Made by a program: the position numbers and the translations under genes. Below are positions 1 through 10,122 of a stretch of DNA of 64,000 nucleotides, piece by piece (the first letter of the stretch is position 1; each line of letters begins with the position of its first letter). The stretch comes from Acanthosoma haemorrhoidale. Its lineage: Eukaryota > Arthropoda > Insecta > Hemiptera > Acanthosomatidae. The stretch covers positions 139,497,937-139,561,936 of the forward strand of contig OV884011.1 of assembly GCA_930367205.1 (NCBI GenBank). The letters are read 5' to 3'. The notes beneath the pieces were generated by a model. It was not told where the DNA came from. It saw only the letters and a list, made by a program, of their open reading frames with translations, and ran no database searches.

Positions 1-1009
1 TCCTACAGTCCTACCTTTCGAACCGCTTCTTCCGCTGTGGTTTAGAATACTCTAACTACTATCCCATAAATGCAGGAGTTCCACAGGGCAGTGTCCTGGG
101 CCCCATCCTCTATAACCTATACACTGCTGATGTCCCCTCTACTCCCAATACCTTCTTGGCCACATTTGCAGATGACACTGCAGTCTTGTCATCCCACGCA
201 GACCCCGACATAGCATCCCATAACCTTCAAAAACACCTTGAAGAGATCGAGTATTGGTGCAATCAATGGCGGATCAAAGTTAATGAAGCAAAATGCTCCC
301 ACATTACCTTCACCCTTTGTCGCAAGACTTGTCCACTAGTTTATTTTAATTCTATTCCTCTCCCTGTATCCGAGACAGTACGGTACTTAGGCTTCCATCT
401 TGACAAACGACTGACCTGGAACCCACATACGAGACTAAAAAGACAAGAACTAAACAGACGCTTTGGACAACTGTACAGACTACTTCAAAGGACATCCCAT
501 CTCTCAATAGAAAATAAACTACTAATCTACAAAGTTATACTTAAACCAATCTGGACATACGGAATAGAGCTATGGGGGACAGCAAAAAAGTCGAACATCA
601 AGCGTATCCAATCTTTTCAATCCAAAGTCCTAAGAACAATAGTAAATGCCCCTTATTATGTCAGCAACAAAGCCCTTCATAACGATCTTAATATACCCTA
701 CATTCTAGAACGCATCCCTTCCAAGTTTATGAAATTCCACTGCAGCCTTTCCAACCACCCTAATCCTCTAGCACAGTCATTGCACTGCACCACTCATCCC
801 TATAATCCTCCTCGGAGACTGAAACGGCAGTGGCCTCGTGACCTACTATAAACGCGTGACAGTGGGAGTCCTGGCAATGGCCAGTTTCTCCAATCATGTC
901 CTATTGTATGAATGAGCGAGTGAATGATGCTGTAAATATGGTATGAATGAGATCATTTATCTGTATTATTATTGCCTTATAAAAGGCAGATTGTAATTAT
1001 TGCACAATA
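1..1009 (+). mobile_element. jockey-type non-LTR retrotransposon, 3' fragment (copy A)
   Basis: The fragment runs in from beyond the left edge of the window. It holds the end of the RT region of ORF2, a short 3' UTR and an AATAAA-type end near 1005. It aligns almost base for base with the complete reverse-strand element at 7274-11872. Compared with that copy it lacks six bases (two codons) near position 31 but keeps the frame. The 3' UTR is the short form, lacking the roughly 170-bp block seen in the copies at 14141 and 49871. Confidence 0.9.
3..851 (+). CDS. ORF2 C-terminal part: reverse transcriptase palm end and C-terminal region (partial)
   Basis: This is the back end of a non-LTR retrotransposon ORF2 protein, which carries out target-primed reverse transcription of the element's RNA. 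The visible landmarks are the GVPQGSVLGP motif, the FADD catalytic aspartates (about 165-180) and the YLGFHLD block (about 388-408). After these comes the usual jockey C-terminal stretch with WGTAKKSNIKRIQSFQ. The frame is open from the window edge to the TAA at 849-851. No ATG lies at the front, as expected for the middle of a larger ORF. The true start is off-window. There is no frameshift, so this end of the copy is well preserved and probably young. Confidence 0.88.
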   Translation, partial: LQSYLSNRFFRCGLEYSNYYPINAGVPQGSVLGPILYNLYTADVPSTPNTFLATFADDTAVLSSHADPDIASHNLQKHLEEIEYWCNQWRIKVNEAKCSHITFTLCRKTCPLVYFNSIPLPVSETVRYLGFHLDKRLTWNPHTRLKRQELNRRFGQLYRLLQRTSHLSIENKLLIYKVILKPIWTYGIELWGTAKKSNIKRIQSFQSKVLRTIVNAPYYVSNKALHNDLNIPYILERIPSKFMKFHCSLSNHPNPLAQSLHCTTHPYNPPRRLKRQWPRDLL

Positions 1010-1089
1010 AAGATTGTTATATAGTACAATAAACTCTTATTAATCTGACAGACACATTTGTGAGTGTCATATAAAGAAAACGTACTCAA

Positions 1090-1160
1090 ATAAATTTTTG
1101 GCGTAGGAGAAATATGGCCCTCCGCCAGAATTTGAACTCGGGACCGTCGGATTTCAGTTT
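1090..1160 (-). repeat. tRNA-like SINE fragment
   Basis: Read on the reverse strand, 1131-1142 gives a polymerase III B-box-like sequence (GAGTTCAAATTC) inside a small hairpin. This is the hallmark of a tRNA-derived SINE head. No A box or tail is clear, so it is a fragment at best. Confidence 0.35.
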
Positions 1161-1311
1161 TAGTACTATCCAAGTAAATTTACAAGAACTATTTCTAAGG
1201 AATAGTCTAAACAAAAACATATTGCGATGTTTTTAGTTAAAACAGATGGAAGCTGACAGGACCAGATGAGAGAAACATTGTTAAAAGCCATTGTTTAAAC
1301 GAGAGTATCAA

Positions 1312-1400
1312 CTTCCTACCAGCTCAACTCGGTCGGAAGAGTAGCTGGGTGGAAAAAAGAATGTCCTGGATTCGAATCCCGGACATAGCCCTATTTTCCC
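1312..1400 (+). repeat. tRNA-derived SINE head
   Basis: An A-box-like stretch (CAGCTCAACTCGG, about 1320-1332) is followed about 37 bases later by a near-perfect B box (GATTCGAATCC, 1369-1379). The B box sits in a 5-bp T-arm stem, TGTCC/GGACA. The body does not fold as a full cloverleaf, so a SINE or tRNA relic is likelier than a working tRNA gene. Confidence 0.5.
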
Positions 1401-2480
1401 CATACATCAAGAAATATTTAGAAATTCTCACCTGTGAGATTTATTACATACATGCAGTTATTCCACCATTGAAGCATTAGGAACACAGCTTCTACGTGAT
1501 TTGCTGTGGTTAGAGGTTGTGTTTATATATATTTGAATATCTTTTTTGGGATCATAAAGGTATCATAAAAATTAGAAATCATTTCATTATGTCATAATTT
1601 CAAAGGAACTTAAAATTATATGCTGAATAAACCGGTGACGGCGATAAGAAATTGAAACACCTGCGACACATAAATAACTATGTGCACAGATGCCTATTAT
1701 ATAATCTTTACTGTGAAAAGATTGGTAATTTTAGACAGACATGTCAACTACCCTCGAAAATTTCAGAAGTATTGAGTGGCGATGAGGTGGAAATTAAGAA
1801 CTGGTAAAGGTTTCGAAAAAACCTAGACGTAATAAAAAAAAGGTTTCAGATCTGGATGCAGCGTTGACAATACTTTAAGAATGCCCATGATGTATGGTCC
1901 AGTTATGGTTATTGTGCCATGCATTGCTTGGTATCATATTATAAATTCTTCGCCAATTCGGATAACTTTTAAGTGCAACTGAAAATCACTCCGTGATAAA
2001 AAAATTTGGTTTCTTATTTGAATTAACCCGGGAGAACTCGCGCCGTGAGATTATCTCTTACGTTCGAAGAAAATCAATGGTAATTTGGAAGTGGGGTTGG
2101 TGGGGGAGAACGGGGTTTTGTCTACCTGAGTTTTCATCTTTAGTTTATAAGATTATAGACCTCAGTCCATGTTTTGTCGTCCTCAGTCCTCACACAAGAG
2201 AGTTTTTGTAGAAAAAGTGCGTACTGTGAGAGTTTTTGTCATGTGAGTGTTCACGTCACTTTTTATTACTGACGTTTGATTTTTATTCGTTGCCATAATT
2301 ATAATATTACGGTTTCTTGTTGGTTCTTGTTAGATATTTTCATAACAAGTCATGTCACCATTTGAACTTGGCTCAGCTAGTATACCACTCTTCCGAGCTT
2401 TTCAGCTGAAGTACCTCAAATGTACCAACTCCGCAGTAAGATTTTTTTGTCACTTCTAAATTTTATTTATTTTTTCTTAT
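1401..2480. other. AT-rich stretch, nothing recognised
   Basis: The open frame at 1993-2211 (+) lacks any domain I know and has no coding signature. I see no terminal repeats. Confidence 0.5.
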
Positions 2481-2912
2481 TCTTCAATTTCTTTATGCCT
2501 GATCTAGCTATTGAAGTTGAAATTGAAAAGTTATGATTTGTAACAAACATATCATTTCAAATTAAAAGAGCTGATTACGATCTCATTCCTAAATCAGGAC
2601 TATCAAGAACCAGAGGTAATATACCCCTAAGAAAAACAACCGCGATATAACCAAGAATGGCCGCCAAGAGATCAACGAGTGTATTTTTATAAACCAAATA
2701 CGAGAAATTTTAGGAATAATGTTAAAAGACAGGCAGTTTCCACGCGATCCATTAACTCACATCAAAATCGTCCGATGTATTTAATAAAAAATGAGGAACC
2801 ACAAGAAGAATATTCCTACGATACGAGTATTAGGAAACTAAAAACAAAATTGAACATTTTTTAGGATCAAACCAGGACGACAACAATCCGACATTTATAT
2901 ATATATAACAAT
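2481..2912 (+). pseudogene. Gag-like fragment of an errantivirus/gypsy-type element
   Basis: The plus strand encodes a Q/N/R/P-rich stretch in two offset frames. One part covers about 2595-2640, and the main run covers 2646-2864 with the ATG at 2679. A frameshift near 2865 leads into a short tail ending in an (AT)n tract. The composition, with WPPRDQR, NTRNFRNNVKRQAVSTRSIN and an acidic EEPQEEYSY patch, resembles the C-terminal part of errantivirus Gag proteins. That is inference from style rather than a recognised domain. It lies against the left LTR of the element at 2927-5613 but on the opposite strand, so the two need not belong together. Confidence 0.35.
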
Positions 2913-2926
2913 TATATATATATATA

Positions 2927-3159
2927 ATTAAAGCAGTTGCAAAGCTGTATATCTTTTTTAAAAAGGACTTTATTTTAAATTACACTACACAAAGTTTTAA
3001 ATAAAATATTAAATGGCTAAGCAGCTAAATGAACATACTCAATGAATCACAGAAGGGGATTGCTTATATCTAAGCGAGGAGGCTCATATATAGGATAGCA
3101 AAGGACAGTGGTCAGCAATGCGATAGTGACCTGATAGCGGACTGTGTCACCATTTAACT
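2927..3159 (-). repeat. 3' LTR of the gypsy-type element
   Basis: It matches 5380-5613 almost perfectly, with isolated differences such as ACATAC/ACGTAC, GATTGC/GATTAC and AGCGG/AGCGA. A purine-rich stretch lies just inside it at about 3160-3170 (reverse strand GGGAGGAG), in the polypurine-tract position. Confidence 0.85.
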
Positions 3160-3164
3160 CCTCC

Positions 3165-3926
3165 CACGGGAAAATTGGACATTAATCCGGGAATGGGATC
3201 GCTGGGAGAAGAAATTTGGTATGGATTAGCCATAGGTGATAATGGTATAAAAGGAGGTGTTGTAGGAGTAGGTTCTTGGGATTTCTTCTGTTTACATTTA
3301 TAATAGATAATAATTTCTACGGTAAAACTTATTATGATTAAATTAATTATAATACCTCCATGAATAAAAGGAAAATCAAAGGTGTCTACTATTTCTATAA
3401 ATTGGGGTATAGTTTGGTTAATAGTTTCAATTTTAAGTTGGGTAATAAGTTATACATTGGCAAAGGGATTAAATTATAATTATGGGTGTATGTTTTGTTT
3501 AATATACAATCTTTTTCAGTGGTATTAACTAATGCTATATTGGGTAGGAATATATTTTCTTTAATATAATTGGTTAAAAATTTTGATTAAAAATAATATA
3601 AACTTTTAAATATTCATTAAATCTAATGTTAGTAGAAATTTCCCTAAGAGGACATTCTTTTATAGTAGAATTTATAATAATATTATTAATACAAGTATTG
3701 TTACTAATCTCTAAGTTTTTACAATAATAAAAATGATCAAGGATACACTTTCCTTTATAATAATTGCTATTTTCTTAATAATAATGGGGTTAGTAATATC
3801 AATTTCTTTATACATTTTATTAATAATAATAGGTGTTGGTACAATAAGGTATCCTGTATAGGACTGTTCGTGAATTATTACAATTACAATTACATGACAT
3901 GAAATGAAGCACTTTGATAAGAGCAA
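3165..3926 (-). pseudogene. Env-like remnant (C-terminal transmembrane and tail region)
   Basis: The stretch lies between integrase and the 3' LTR, where errantivirus-type elements carry env. It is broken into at least three frames: an open part at 3926-3711, further pieces down to about 3420, and a last open frame at about 3420-3165. The last frame shows a hydrophobic membrane-spanning segment at about 3290-3370, followed by a basic KCKQKK patch and a proline-rich cytoplasmic tail. This matches the expected end of an errantivirus envelope protein. The identification rests on position and membrane topology rather than a conserved motif. The frames are not joinable without repair, so no working protein is expected. 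Confidence 0.45.
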
Positions 3927-4244
3927 TAAATTTTTGTGTTTTCCCAGATAATGGTGTTGTCATTTGAGATTAAAGTTATAATGTTTTATATTCCTTTAAG
4001 GATATCTTTTAATAATTTAGAATGTATTACTCCGATTTCACAAAATTCCATTGTTAAAATGAGTTCAGAAATCTTTTTTTCTAGTAGCCGGATGAGTAAG
4101 AAATGAATAAGCTTTTTCTTCTATGCTTACCATTTTTATGTTAGATTAGGTTTCTCTAAAATTCGTATTGATTCGTCCTATGTCCTTATTAAATTTATCA
4201 ATTATTTGTTTGTGCGTATTAAAAATATTTCTAGTTCATTAATA

Positions 4245-5270
4245 TTAGTTTGTATGTTTGCTAGTGCTAGGACCTGGATAAAGATTAGTGTCAGTGTCAT
4301 TGTCTTTGTATGTAACAAAATATTTTTTCTTTTGTTTACTAGGTCTTTTAATGTTGTTTATATGTGTGTTGCCTATTTTTATTTTATAGTAAGTTTTTCT
4401 TAGGTTTAATCCTAGATGTCTTAACAAATTCTTCTGAGTTAAGCTCAGGACGTTCTTCACGATTTTGATTAAGTTTTTCATTACGGGTTTCTTTAATGAA
4501 TTCTACTTTCTATCTTACTTCCGTATGAAAGTCTTTTAGTTGTTGGAAATAATTATTAACATGTACTTCTTGTATGTCTTGCGTGTCATATGAGTCTTTT
4601 GTTTTTCCGAATGTTATTTCATTTGGAGTTAATTTTAAATTTTGATTAAGAGTATTATTATATGCTATCGTGCTTGTTTGTACAATTCTTTCGAAGTTAA
4701 TATTCTTATTTTGATTAATATTTATTCTCATTATTTCGTTAAAGGTGGCATGACATTTGTTTAGTATGCCTAAAGGATTTGAATAATTTTTGCTAGTATA
4801 ATGAATTTTAATGTTGGTTGCTTTACAGAATTGTTGAATTCTTTACCATGGTCCGCGCAAATACGCTCTGGTATAGGGTATAAGCTAATGTATTGTTCCA
4901 AAGTTTGGCATATAGTTAACGCGTTTTTATTGTTAATTACTTGCGCGTATAGTCGTTTTGAGAAGGTATCGATAGTTTTAAAAATTATTTGTTTGTAAAA
5001 TTGTAATAATTCCATCATAATTTCTTGAAATGGTTTGTCAGGAGTAGGTTTTGTTAATAATTTACTTTTAATTGGTTTGCTATCGTATTTATTTGTTTTA
5101 CAAATTTCACATTGATTTATAACTTCCGCGATTTTGTCCTTCATATTTGGAAAATAAATTGCTCGTTTTAGTTTATCATGTTTCCTAAATTCCGCGATGA
5201 CATGTTTTACCATAATGATAATCTAAAATTGCCTGTTGTTGGTCACTCGATTCTGTAACGTCTTCGCATA
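4245..5270 (-). pseudogene. gypsy-type integrase remnant
   Basis: The best run is 5213-4770 (reverse). It has an HHCC-like zinc region (HYGKTCHRG upstream in another frame, then CEICKTNKYDS) and an RNase-H-fold core with TIDTFSKRLYAQ and CADHGKEFNNS (second catalytic Asp). A frameshift near 4790-4820 leads into 4731-4510, the C-terminal part (TPNEITFGK), and another into the FVKTSRIKPKKN-type tail near 4440-4400. The glutamate expected in the SNP...G.E.CHATFNE block reads as Asn, and the first catalytic Asp also looks replaced by Glu. At least three frameshifts and the lost catalytic residues mean it is dead. Downstream on the same strand is the Env remnant, in normal order for the family. 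Confidence 0.8.
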
Positions 5271-5362
5271 TTAAAAAGTATTTTTTAAGAGTGAAGACTG
5301 TTTAGTTCTACTGGATTGTCTATGATCGAAATAAAAATCTCTGTTGTCTGAAATGCCCTCAG

Positions 5363-5380
5363 GTCCCTGTTCGGGCGCCA
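5363..5380 (-). other. primer-binding site, tRNA-Lys type
   Basis: The reverse strand reads TGGCGCCCGAACAGGGAC directly at the end of the 5' LTR. This is the 18-nt complement of the 3' end of animal tRNA-Lys(UUU), as used by lentiviruses. The first T is shared with the LTR end. It fixes the element's orientation. Confidence 0.85.
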
Positions 5381-5613
5381 ATTAAAGCAGTTGCAAAGCT
5401 GTAGATCTTTTTTAAAAAGGACTTTATTTTAAATTACACTACACAAAGTTTTAAATAAAATATTAAATGGCTAAGCAGCTAAATGAACGTACTCAATGAA
5501 TCACAGAAGGGGATTACTTATATCTAAGCGAGGAGGCTCATATATAGGATAGCAAAGGACAGTGGTCAGCAATGCGATAGTGACCTGATAGCGAACTGTG
5601 TCAGCATTTAATT
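5380..5613 (-). repeat. 5' LTR of the gypsy-type element
   Basis: This is a direct repeat of 2927-3159, followed inward by the primer-binding site. The outer end runs into an (AT)n tract that also borders the other LTR. Confidence 0.85.
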
Positions 5614-7260
5614 ATATATATATAAATCCACCTATTAGCGTCAAAAGACATTCAGTATTTATTTTTTTTATAAAAACCACTACTGGAGAGGAAAAAGGAA
5701 CGGAAGTAATATTTACCTATTGAATTATTGCGCTATTCCCTCTCCTTATTACACAATGTTCTCTATTTGTCATTAGAACCGTTATTTTGTCTCAAATCTA
5801 AAATGATTTTATGAATAAAAATTTTTTTTGACATTGAACAAATTCCATCGTTCGGCATTTTGTTTGAAAAAATTCTGCTGGCTAGTGCTGTTCTAATTAC
5901 AGCGAGAATATATTCGTGATAGTCAGCGCTATTATCGTATTACTGAGGTTTATGGTGTTATTTTCAGAATTTTCGACCCGCTCGCATACCTGTATATTGG
6001 CAACCGTTGACTGAAAGTACCCCGGACTAATGCAGCTGTTACGTATTGACGAGCCGGATTTGAAAGGAGTGAGTTTGAAAGTTTTATCGCCCCTGCTGTA
6101 AACAAGAGCGGAGGTACAGTTGGGAACGGCCGACCGAGGGAATAAAGCTTTATTGCTACTGTGGAAATAAAGACTTTTTCTCGCTGTAACGAGGGCTCAG
6201 CCAGCAGCAGGCACGATGCTCTAAGGCTAATTGTTCTGTCAATGTTGGCGAAATTGACGGCTCACTTCAAAAGTACAAAACAAGGCTGTTAGTTGTAGGA
6301 TTTTTTGTTTCGGTTCTTTTCCTACTCGAACGGAGGGTTTTGTTTGGTATATCGTATATAACCAAAATCAAGGATTTAGAAACAGAAAAACTTAATAGAT
6401 GATCCTGAAATATTATTCAAAATAGCATGCCTTTATGAAAAACAAGTGTTGGGTTAAAGTGGCTTCAACTCTCTATGAGTATAATTCAAAAACACAAATT
6501 AGATATTATTCATGACTTCAAAACATTTAATTCGAAATCCTACTAAATATGATTAAAAAATATTTTTGATTGCCATTCATGTTAATGATTAATTAACATT
6601 AATGACCGCTATTCATGTTTTATAAAGCTGTAAATATTATTTATGAGTTCAGGTAATAAAATAGAATCTCTCTCTAATATTATAATCTAAAGGTTAACAA
6701 GGAACCCCCGATCTCAATGATAGACAGACATATAAATATAAGGGTGGAAAATAATAGCGAGATCCTAACAAGCAATTGGTATTTTTGATTGAAAATATTT
6801 CATGTTATTTGTTAAGGTTTGTTAAAGTGTCATCCACCTAGGCTTACCATTTTGGAAGGTTTTCCATGAAAACTATTTTTCTCAAAATTTCAACTCAAAA
6901 GAAACCAAGTTGCAAAAAGAAAATGGCATAAATAACTTTTTTTTTTGGAAAAATTTTTGAAATTATTTAAGGGTTGGTTATTGGCTATAACATTTTTCAA
7001 AGCAACTTTGAAGAAGACACCGGACACAATGTTACGTTTTTCTTTTTGATGCAATTTAAAATATTATCGCTTAATGTTTTGATTAAGTTTTCTATATTTC
7101 CTGGCTATACTAACCATGAGCATCTTGCAATTAGAACAAGTTAACCAAGGCCATACAATTTAGCTACAACGAATATCACCACATTAAAGAAAATTTAATT
7201 GGATGACTTCAAAATTTGTGCTATTTTGTTAAAATTTAACAGTGATATAGTTATTAACGA
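5614..7260. other. intergenic, no gene recognised
   Basis: This is AT-rich sequence with one less AT-rich patch at about 5960-6300. I find no open frame of note, no terminal repeats and no tRNA-like boxes. Confidence 0.5.
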
Positions 7261-7273
7261 AGTGTGACTTCTA
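7261..7273. repeat. 13-bp target-site duplication, 3' side of the jockey element
   Basis: AGTGTGACTTCTA here is repeated exactly at 11873-11885. The pair brackets the complete element and defines both of its ends. Confidence 0.92.
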
Positions 7274-7431
7274 TATTATAACTTTATTGTGCAATAATTA
7301 CAATCTGCCTTTTATAAGGCAATAATAATACAGATAAATGATCTCATTCATACCATATTTACAGTCATCATTCACACAATAGGACATGATTGGAGAAACT
7401 GGCCATTGCCAGGACTCCCACTGTCACGCGA
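7274..7431 (-). other. 3' UTR of the jockey element (short form)
   Basis: About 158 bp separates the ORF2 stop and the target duplication, matching 852-1009 of copy A. It ends in a CAATAAAG signal plus a short T/A tail instead of a long poly(A). It lacks the block present in the long-form copies. Confidence 0.8.
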
Positions 7432-9174
7432 TTATAGCAGGTCACGAGGCCACTGCCGTTTCAGTCTCCGAGGAGGATTATAGGGATGAGTGGCGCAGTG
7501 CAAAGACTGTGCTACAGGATTAGGGTGGTTGGAAAGGCTACTGTGGAATTTCATAAACTTGGAAGGGATGAGTTCTAGAATGTAGGGTATATTAAGGTCG
7601 TTATGAAGGGTTTTGTTGCTGACATAATAAGGGGCATTTACTATTGTTCTCAGGACTTTGGATTGAAAGGATTGGATACGCTTGATGTTCGACTTTTTTG
7701 CTGTCCCCCATAGCTCTATTCCGTATGTCCAGATTGGTTTAAGTATAACTTTGTAGATTAGTAGTTTATTTTCTATTGAGAGATGGGATGTCCTTTGAAG
7801 TAGTCTGTACAGTTGTCCAAAGCGTCTGTTTAGTTCTTGTCTTTTTAGTCTCGTATGTGGGTTCCAGGTCAGTCGTTTGTCGAGATGGAAGCCTAAGTAC
7901 CGTACTGTCTCGGTTACTGGGAGAGGAATAGAATTAAAATAAACTAATGGACAAGTCTTGCGACAAAGGGTGAAGGTAATGTGGGAGCATTTTGCTTCAT
8001 TAACTTTGATCCGCCATTGATTGCACCAATACTCGATCTCGTTAAGGTGTTTTTGAAGGTTATGGGATGCTATGTCGGGGTCTGGGTGGGATGACAAGAC
8101 TGCAGTGTCATCTGCAAATGTGGCCAAGAAGGTGTTGGAAGTAGAGGGGACATCAGCGGTGTATAGGTTATAGAGGATGGGGCCTAGGGCACTGCCCTGT
8201 GGAACTCCTGCATTTATGGGATAGTAGTTAGAGTATTCTAAGCCACAGCGGACTTGGAAGAAGCGGTTTGAAAGGTAGGACTGTAGGATTAGGAAAAGGG
8301 TCTGTGGTAAATGTCTTTTGAGCTTGTAGAGCAAACCTGCGTGCCAAACCCTGTCAAAAGCTTGAGCTATATCGAGAAAGGCAGCAGTGCAATACTTTTT
8401 GGTTTCAAGGGCTGAGGAGACGTGATAAACAACGCGAAGGCCTTGTTGAGCAGTGGAATGTCGTTGGCGGAAACCAAACTGGTGTGTGGGAAAAAGGTTT
8501 TTGGATTCAACAATTGGAAGTAGACGTTTTAGTAGGAGTTTCTCAAATATTTTTGAGAGGATAGGGAGTAGGCTAATTGGACGGTAAGATGAGGTGTCAT
8601 TGGGTGGTTTACCGGGTTTGGCGAATATGACAATAATGGAATGTTTCCTGAGGAGAGGAAAGTGCGTCGTTCGGATAATGCAATTATATATATAGGTTAG
8701 GAAGATTATGGCTTTAGGAGGAAGTTGTTTGAGAATTTGAGGAGTTAGGAGATCATATCCAGGGGATTTTCTGTAAGGTAAGTTTTTCAGAAGGTATTTG
8801 ACCTCAGAGGGATTAACGGCTTTTGGTGGAAGAGAGAGAGGAATAGGTGAAATGAGGAAATCTTCCACAGTTTTGCTGTGAGTATGGCTTTGATGAGAAA
8901 GGTGAGGTGTGAAAGTATGGGTAAGATGCAGAGCAAATTCCTCCGACCTATCCCCATCCGAGGCCGCCCAGGACCCATCATCACGACGGAGTGGATGTGA
9001 AACAGGTTGATACTTTAGGATTTTTTTGGTTACATTCCACAAGGAGTTATCCCTGGTAGACAGAGAGGAGAGGTAGGAATTGAAAGAATCAGAACGGAAG
9101 GATGCCAATCGCCGCTTTACCAATCGGCAGTACTGATTGTACGAGCGGCGATCAGCAGGATGCCGGGATCTTTG
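7432..9174 (-). CDS. ORF2 second part: reverse transcriptase and C-terminal region
   Basis: This is the RNA-directed DNA polymerase of the element. Residues counted from the TTG at 9123 show SYRPISLLPILSKIFEK (179-195), QFGFRQRHST (215-224), catalytic Asp in AFLDIAQAFD (about 251), GVPQGSALGP (306-315) and FADD (336-339). The C-terminal jockey block with WGTAKKSNIKRIQSF follows, and the stop is at 7432-7434. All catalytic residues are present. The frame is continuous with the endonuclease upstream and is split from it only by TAG at 9175-9177. The only in-frame ATG is near the C-terminus (KFMKF), so this part cannot start translation at its own AUG. It would need readthrough or expression from a related copy. 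Confidence 0.9.
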   Translation of the reverse strand, partial: QRSRHPADRRSYNQYCRLVKRRLASFRSDSFNSYLSSLSTRDNSLWNVTKKILKYQPVSHPLRRDDGSWAASDGDRSEEFALHLTHTFTPHLSHQSHTHSKTVEDFLISPIPLSLPPKAVNPSEVKYLLKNLPYRKSPGYDLLTPQILKQLPPKAIIFLTYIYNCIIRTTHFPLLRKHSIIVIFAKPGKPPNDTSSYRPISLLPILSKIFEKLLLKRLLPIVESKNLFPTHQFGFRQRHSTAQQGLRVVYHVSSALETKKYCTAAFLDIAQAFDRVWHAGLLYKLKRHLPQTLFLILQSYLSNRFFQVRCGLEYSNYYPINAGVPQGSALGPILYNLYTADVPSTSNTFLATFADDTAVLSSHPDPDIASHNLQKHLNEIEYWCNQWRIKVNEAKCSHITFTLCRKTCPLVYFNSIPLPVTETVRYLGFHLDKRLTWNPHTRLKRQELNRRFGQLYRLLQRTSHLSIENKLLIYKVILKPIWTYGIELWGTAKKSNIKRIQSFQSKVLRTIVNAPYYVSNKTLHNDLNIPYILELIPSKFMKFHSSLSNHPNPVAQSLHCATHPYNPPRRLKRQWPRDLL

Positions 9175-9177
9175 CTA
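9175..9177 (-). other. in-frame TAG between endonuclease and RT
   Basis: The codon order on the reverse strand is ACA GTG TAG CAA AGA. Jockey-clade ORF2 proteins commonly carry Trp at the matching spot (a basic-x-W-Q-R pattern), so TGG to TAG is the simple explanation. The same TAG occurs at 47026-47028 in another copy. Confidence 0.85.
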
Positions 9178-10122
9178 CACTGTTCTAGAGCGGCGTTTGG
9201 ATTTGATTAGATCTTTGAGATGCTGAGGTAAACGATTATGATTGTGGATTCTTGGGTGACGATGGGGTGACGATGCCTCCCAAGCCGACCTCTGGACCAG
9301 AGTAGTGAAAGAATGCACTGCATCGTCTAGGTCTTGGGATGTTTTCAGGGATAATTTGAGGTTTACGGACTCTGTAAGAAGCTGACGGAAGTGGTCCCAG
9401 TCAACTGGGCCCCTAATAAATGAAGGAGGAGGCAGTTTGTAAATTGGTCTAAGGGAAATGGTTAATAATAAAGGACTATGATCAGAGGAGAGGTCATCGA
9501 GGCGCTTGAGTGAATAGTTTAGTGTTCCTAAACTATTGTAGAAGAAAAAGTCAAGGAGATCTGGATTTCGGTTGGGATCTGATGGCCAATAGGTGGCTGT
9601 GTCAGGAGAGATAGTGGAGCAATGTCTCCGTGTGAGTGCAGACAGCAAAGCACGTCCTCGTGTATTTGTGGATCTTGAGCCCCAGTGTTGGTGCTTTGCG
9701 TTAAAGTCCCCACCCACAAGGAAACGATGCCCGATGGAGTCTAGAAAGGAGATGAATTGGGAATCGGGAATGGATTTATTGGGAGGGCAGTACACTGATG
9801 CTAGAGTAAGGGGAAAAGTGAGGGTGGTGATTGACACTGCAGTGGATTGAAGGAAATCATGTGCTACCAAAGGAACTATGTGATGGGATATGGAGTTATG
9901 GACAATGACAGCGGTACCTGCATGAGCTCTTCCATCTGGGTGATCAGTTCGATAAGTCTGGTACTGTCGAACGGTAAATGGTCGTTTACTTGTAAGTCTT
10001 GTTTCAGTAATAAGAGCTACATCGATGTTTTTGTCATGGAGTAGTGCTGTCAGTTCGTTAGTGTGGGTGCGAACACCATTCGCATTCCAAAGGAGAATGG
10101 ATAAGGAGTCGGAAGGATCCAC
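9178..10122 (-). CDS. ORF2 first part: AP-type endonuclease
   Basis: This domain nicks target DNA to prime reverse transcription. Counting from the GTG at 10122, it shows LLWNANG (Asn about 13), ITETR (Glu 40), GGDFNAKHQHWG (Asp 139, Asn 141), PDLLDFFF (about 188-194) and SSDHSP (Asp/His about 214-215). This is the complete catalytic set of the exonuclease/endonuclease/phosphatase fold. The first codon after the ORF1 TAA is GTG, in the same frame as ORF1, and there is no in-frame ATG anywhere in this part. Start could be reinitiation at the stop, readthrough of TAA, or an original TAATG overlap that gained one base (TAAGTG). The part ends at the TAG at 9175-9177. Confidence 0.9.

Larger units (their letters stand above)
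2927..5613 (-). mobile_element. gypsy/errantivirus-type LTR retrotransposon, internally deleted
   Basis: Two direct repeats of about 233 bp (2927-3159 and 5380-5613) differ at only a few positions. They flank about 2.2 kb of internal sequence. Each LTR begins and ends with an inverted AATTAAA/TTTAATT-type motif. The primer-binding site abuts the right-hand LTR, so the element reads on the reverse strand. Only an integrase fragment and an Env C-terminal remnant survive. Gag, protease, RT and RNase H are gone, apparently by an internal deletion joining the leader to integrase near 5270-5290. It sits in an (AT)n tract, so the short target duplication (probably ATAT) cannot be defined. Confidence 0.8.

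Noticed and set aside
1312..1400. Intact tRNA gene
   Set aside because: Polymerase III boxes are good, but acceptor and anticodon stems do not form, so a SINE head is the better call.
4206..4403. 65-codon forward-strand frame
   Set aside because: Antisense of the integrase tail of the gypsy-type element.
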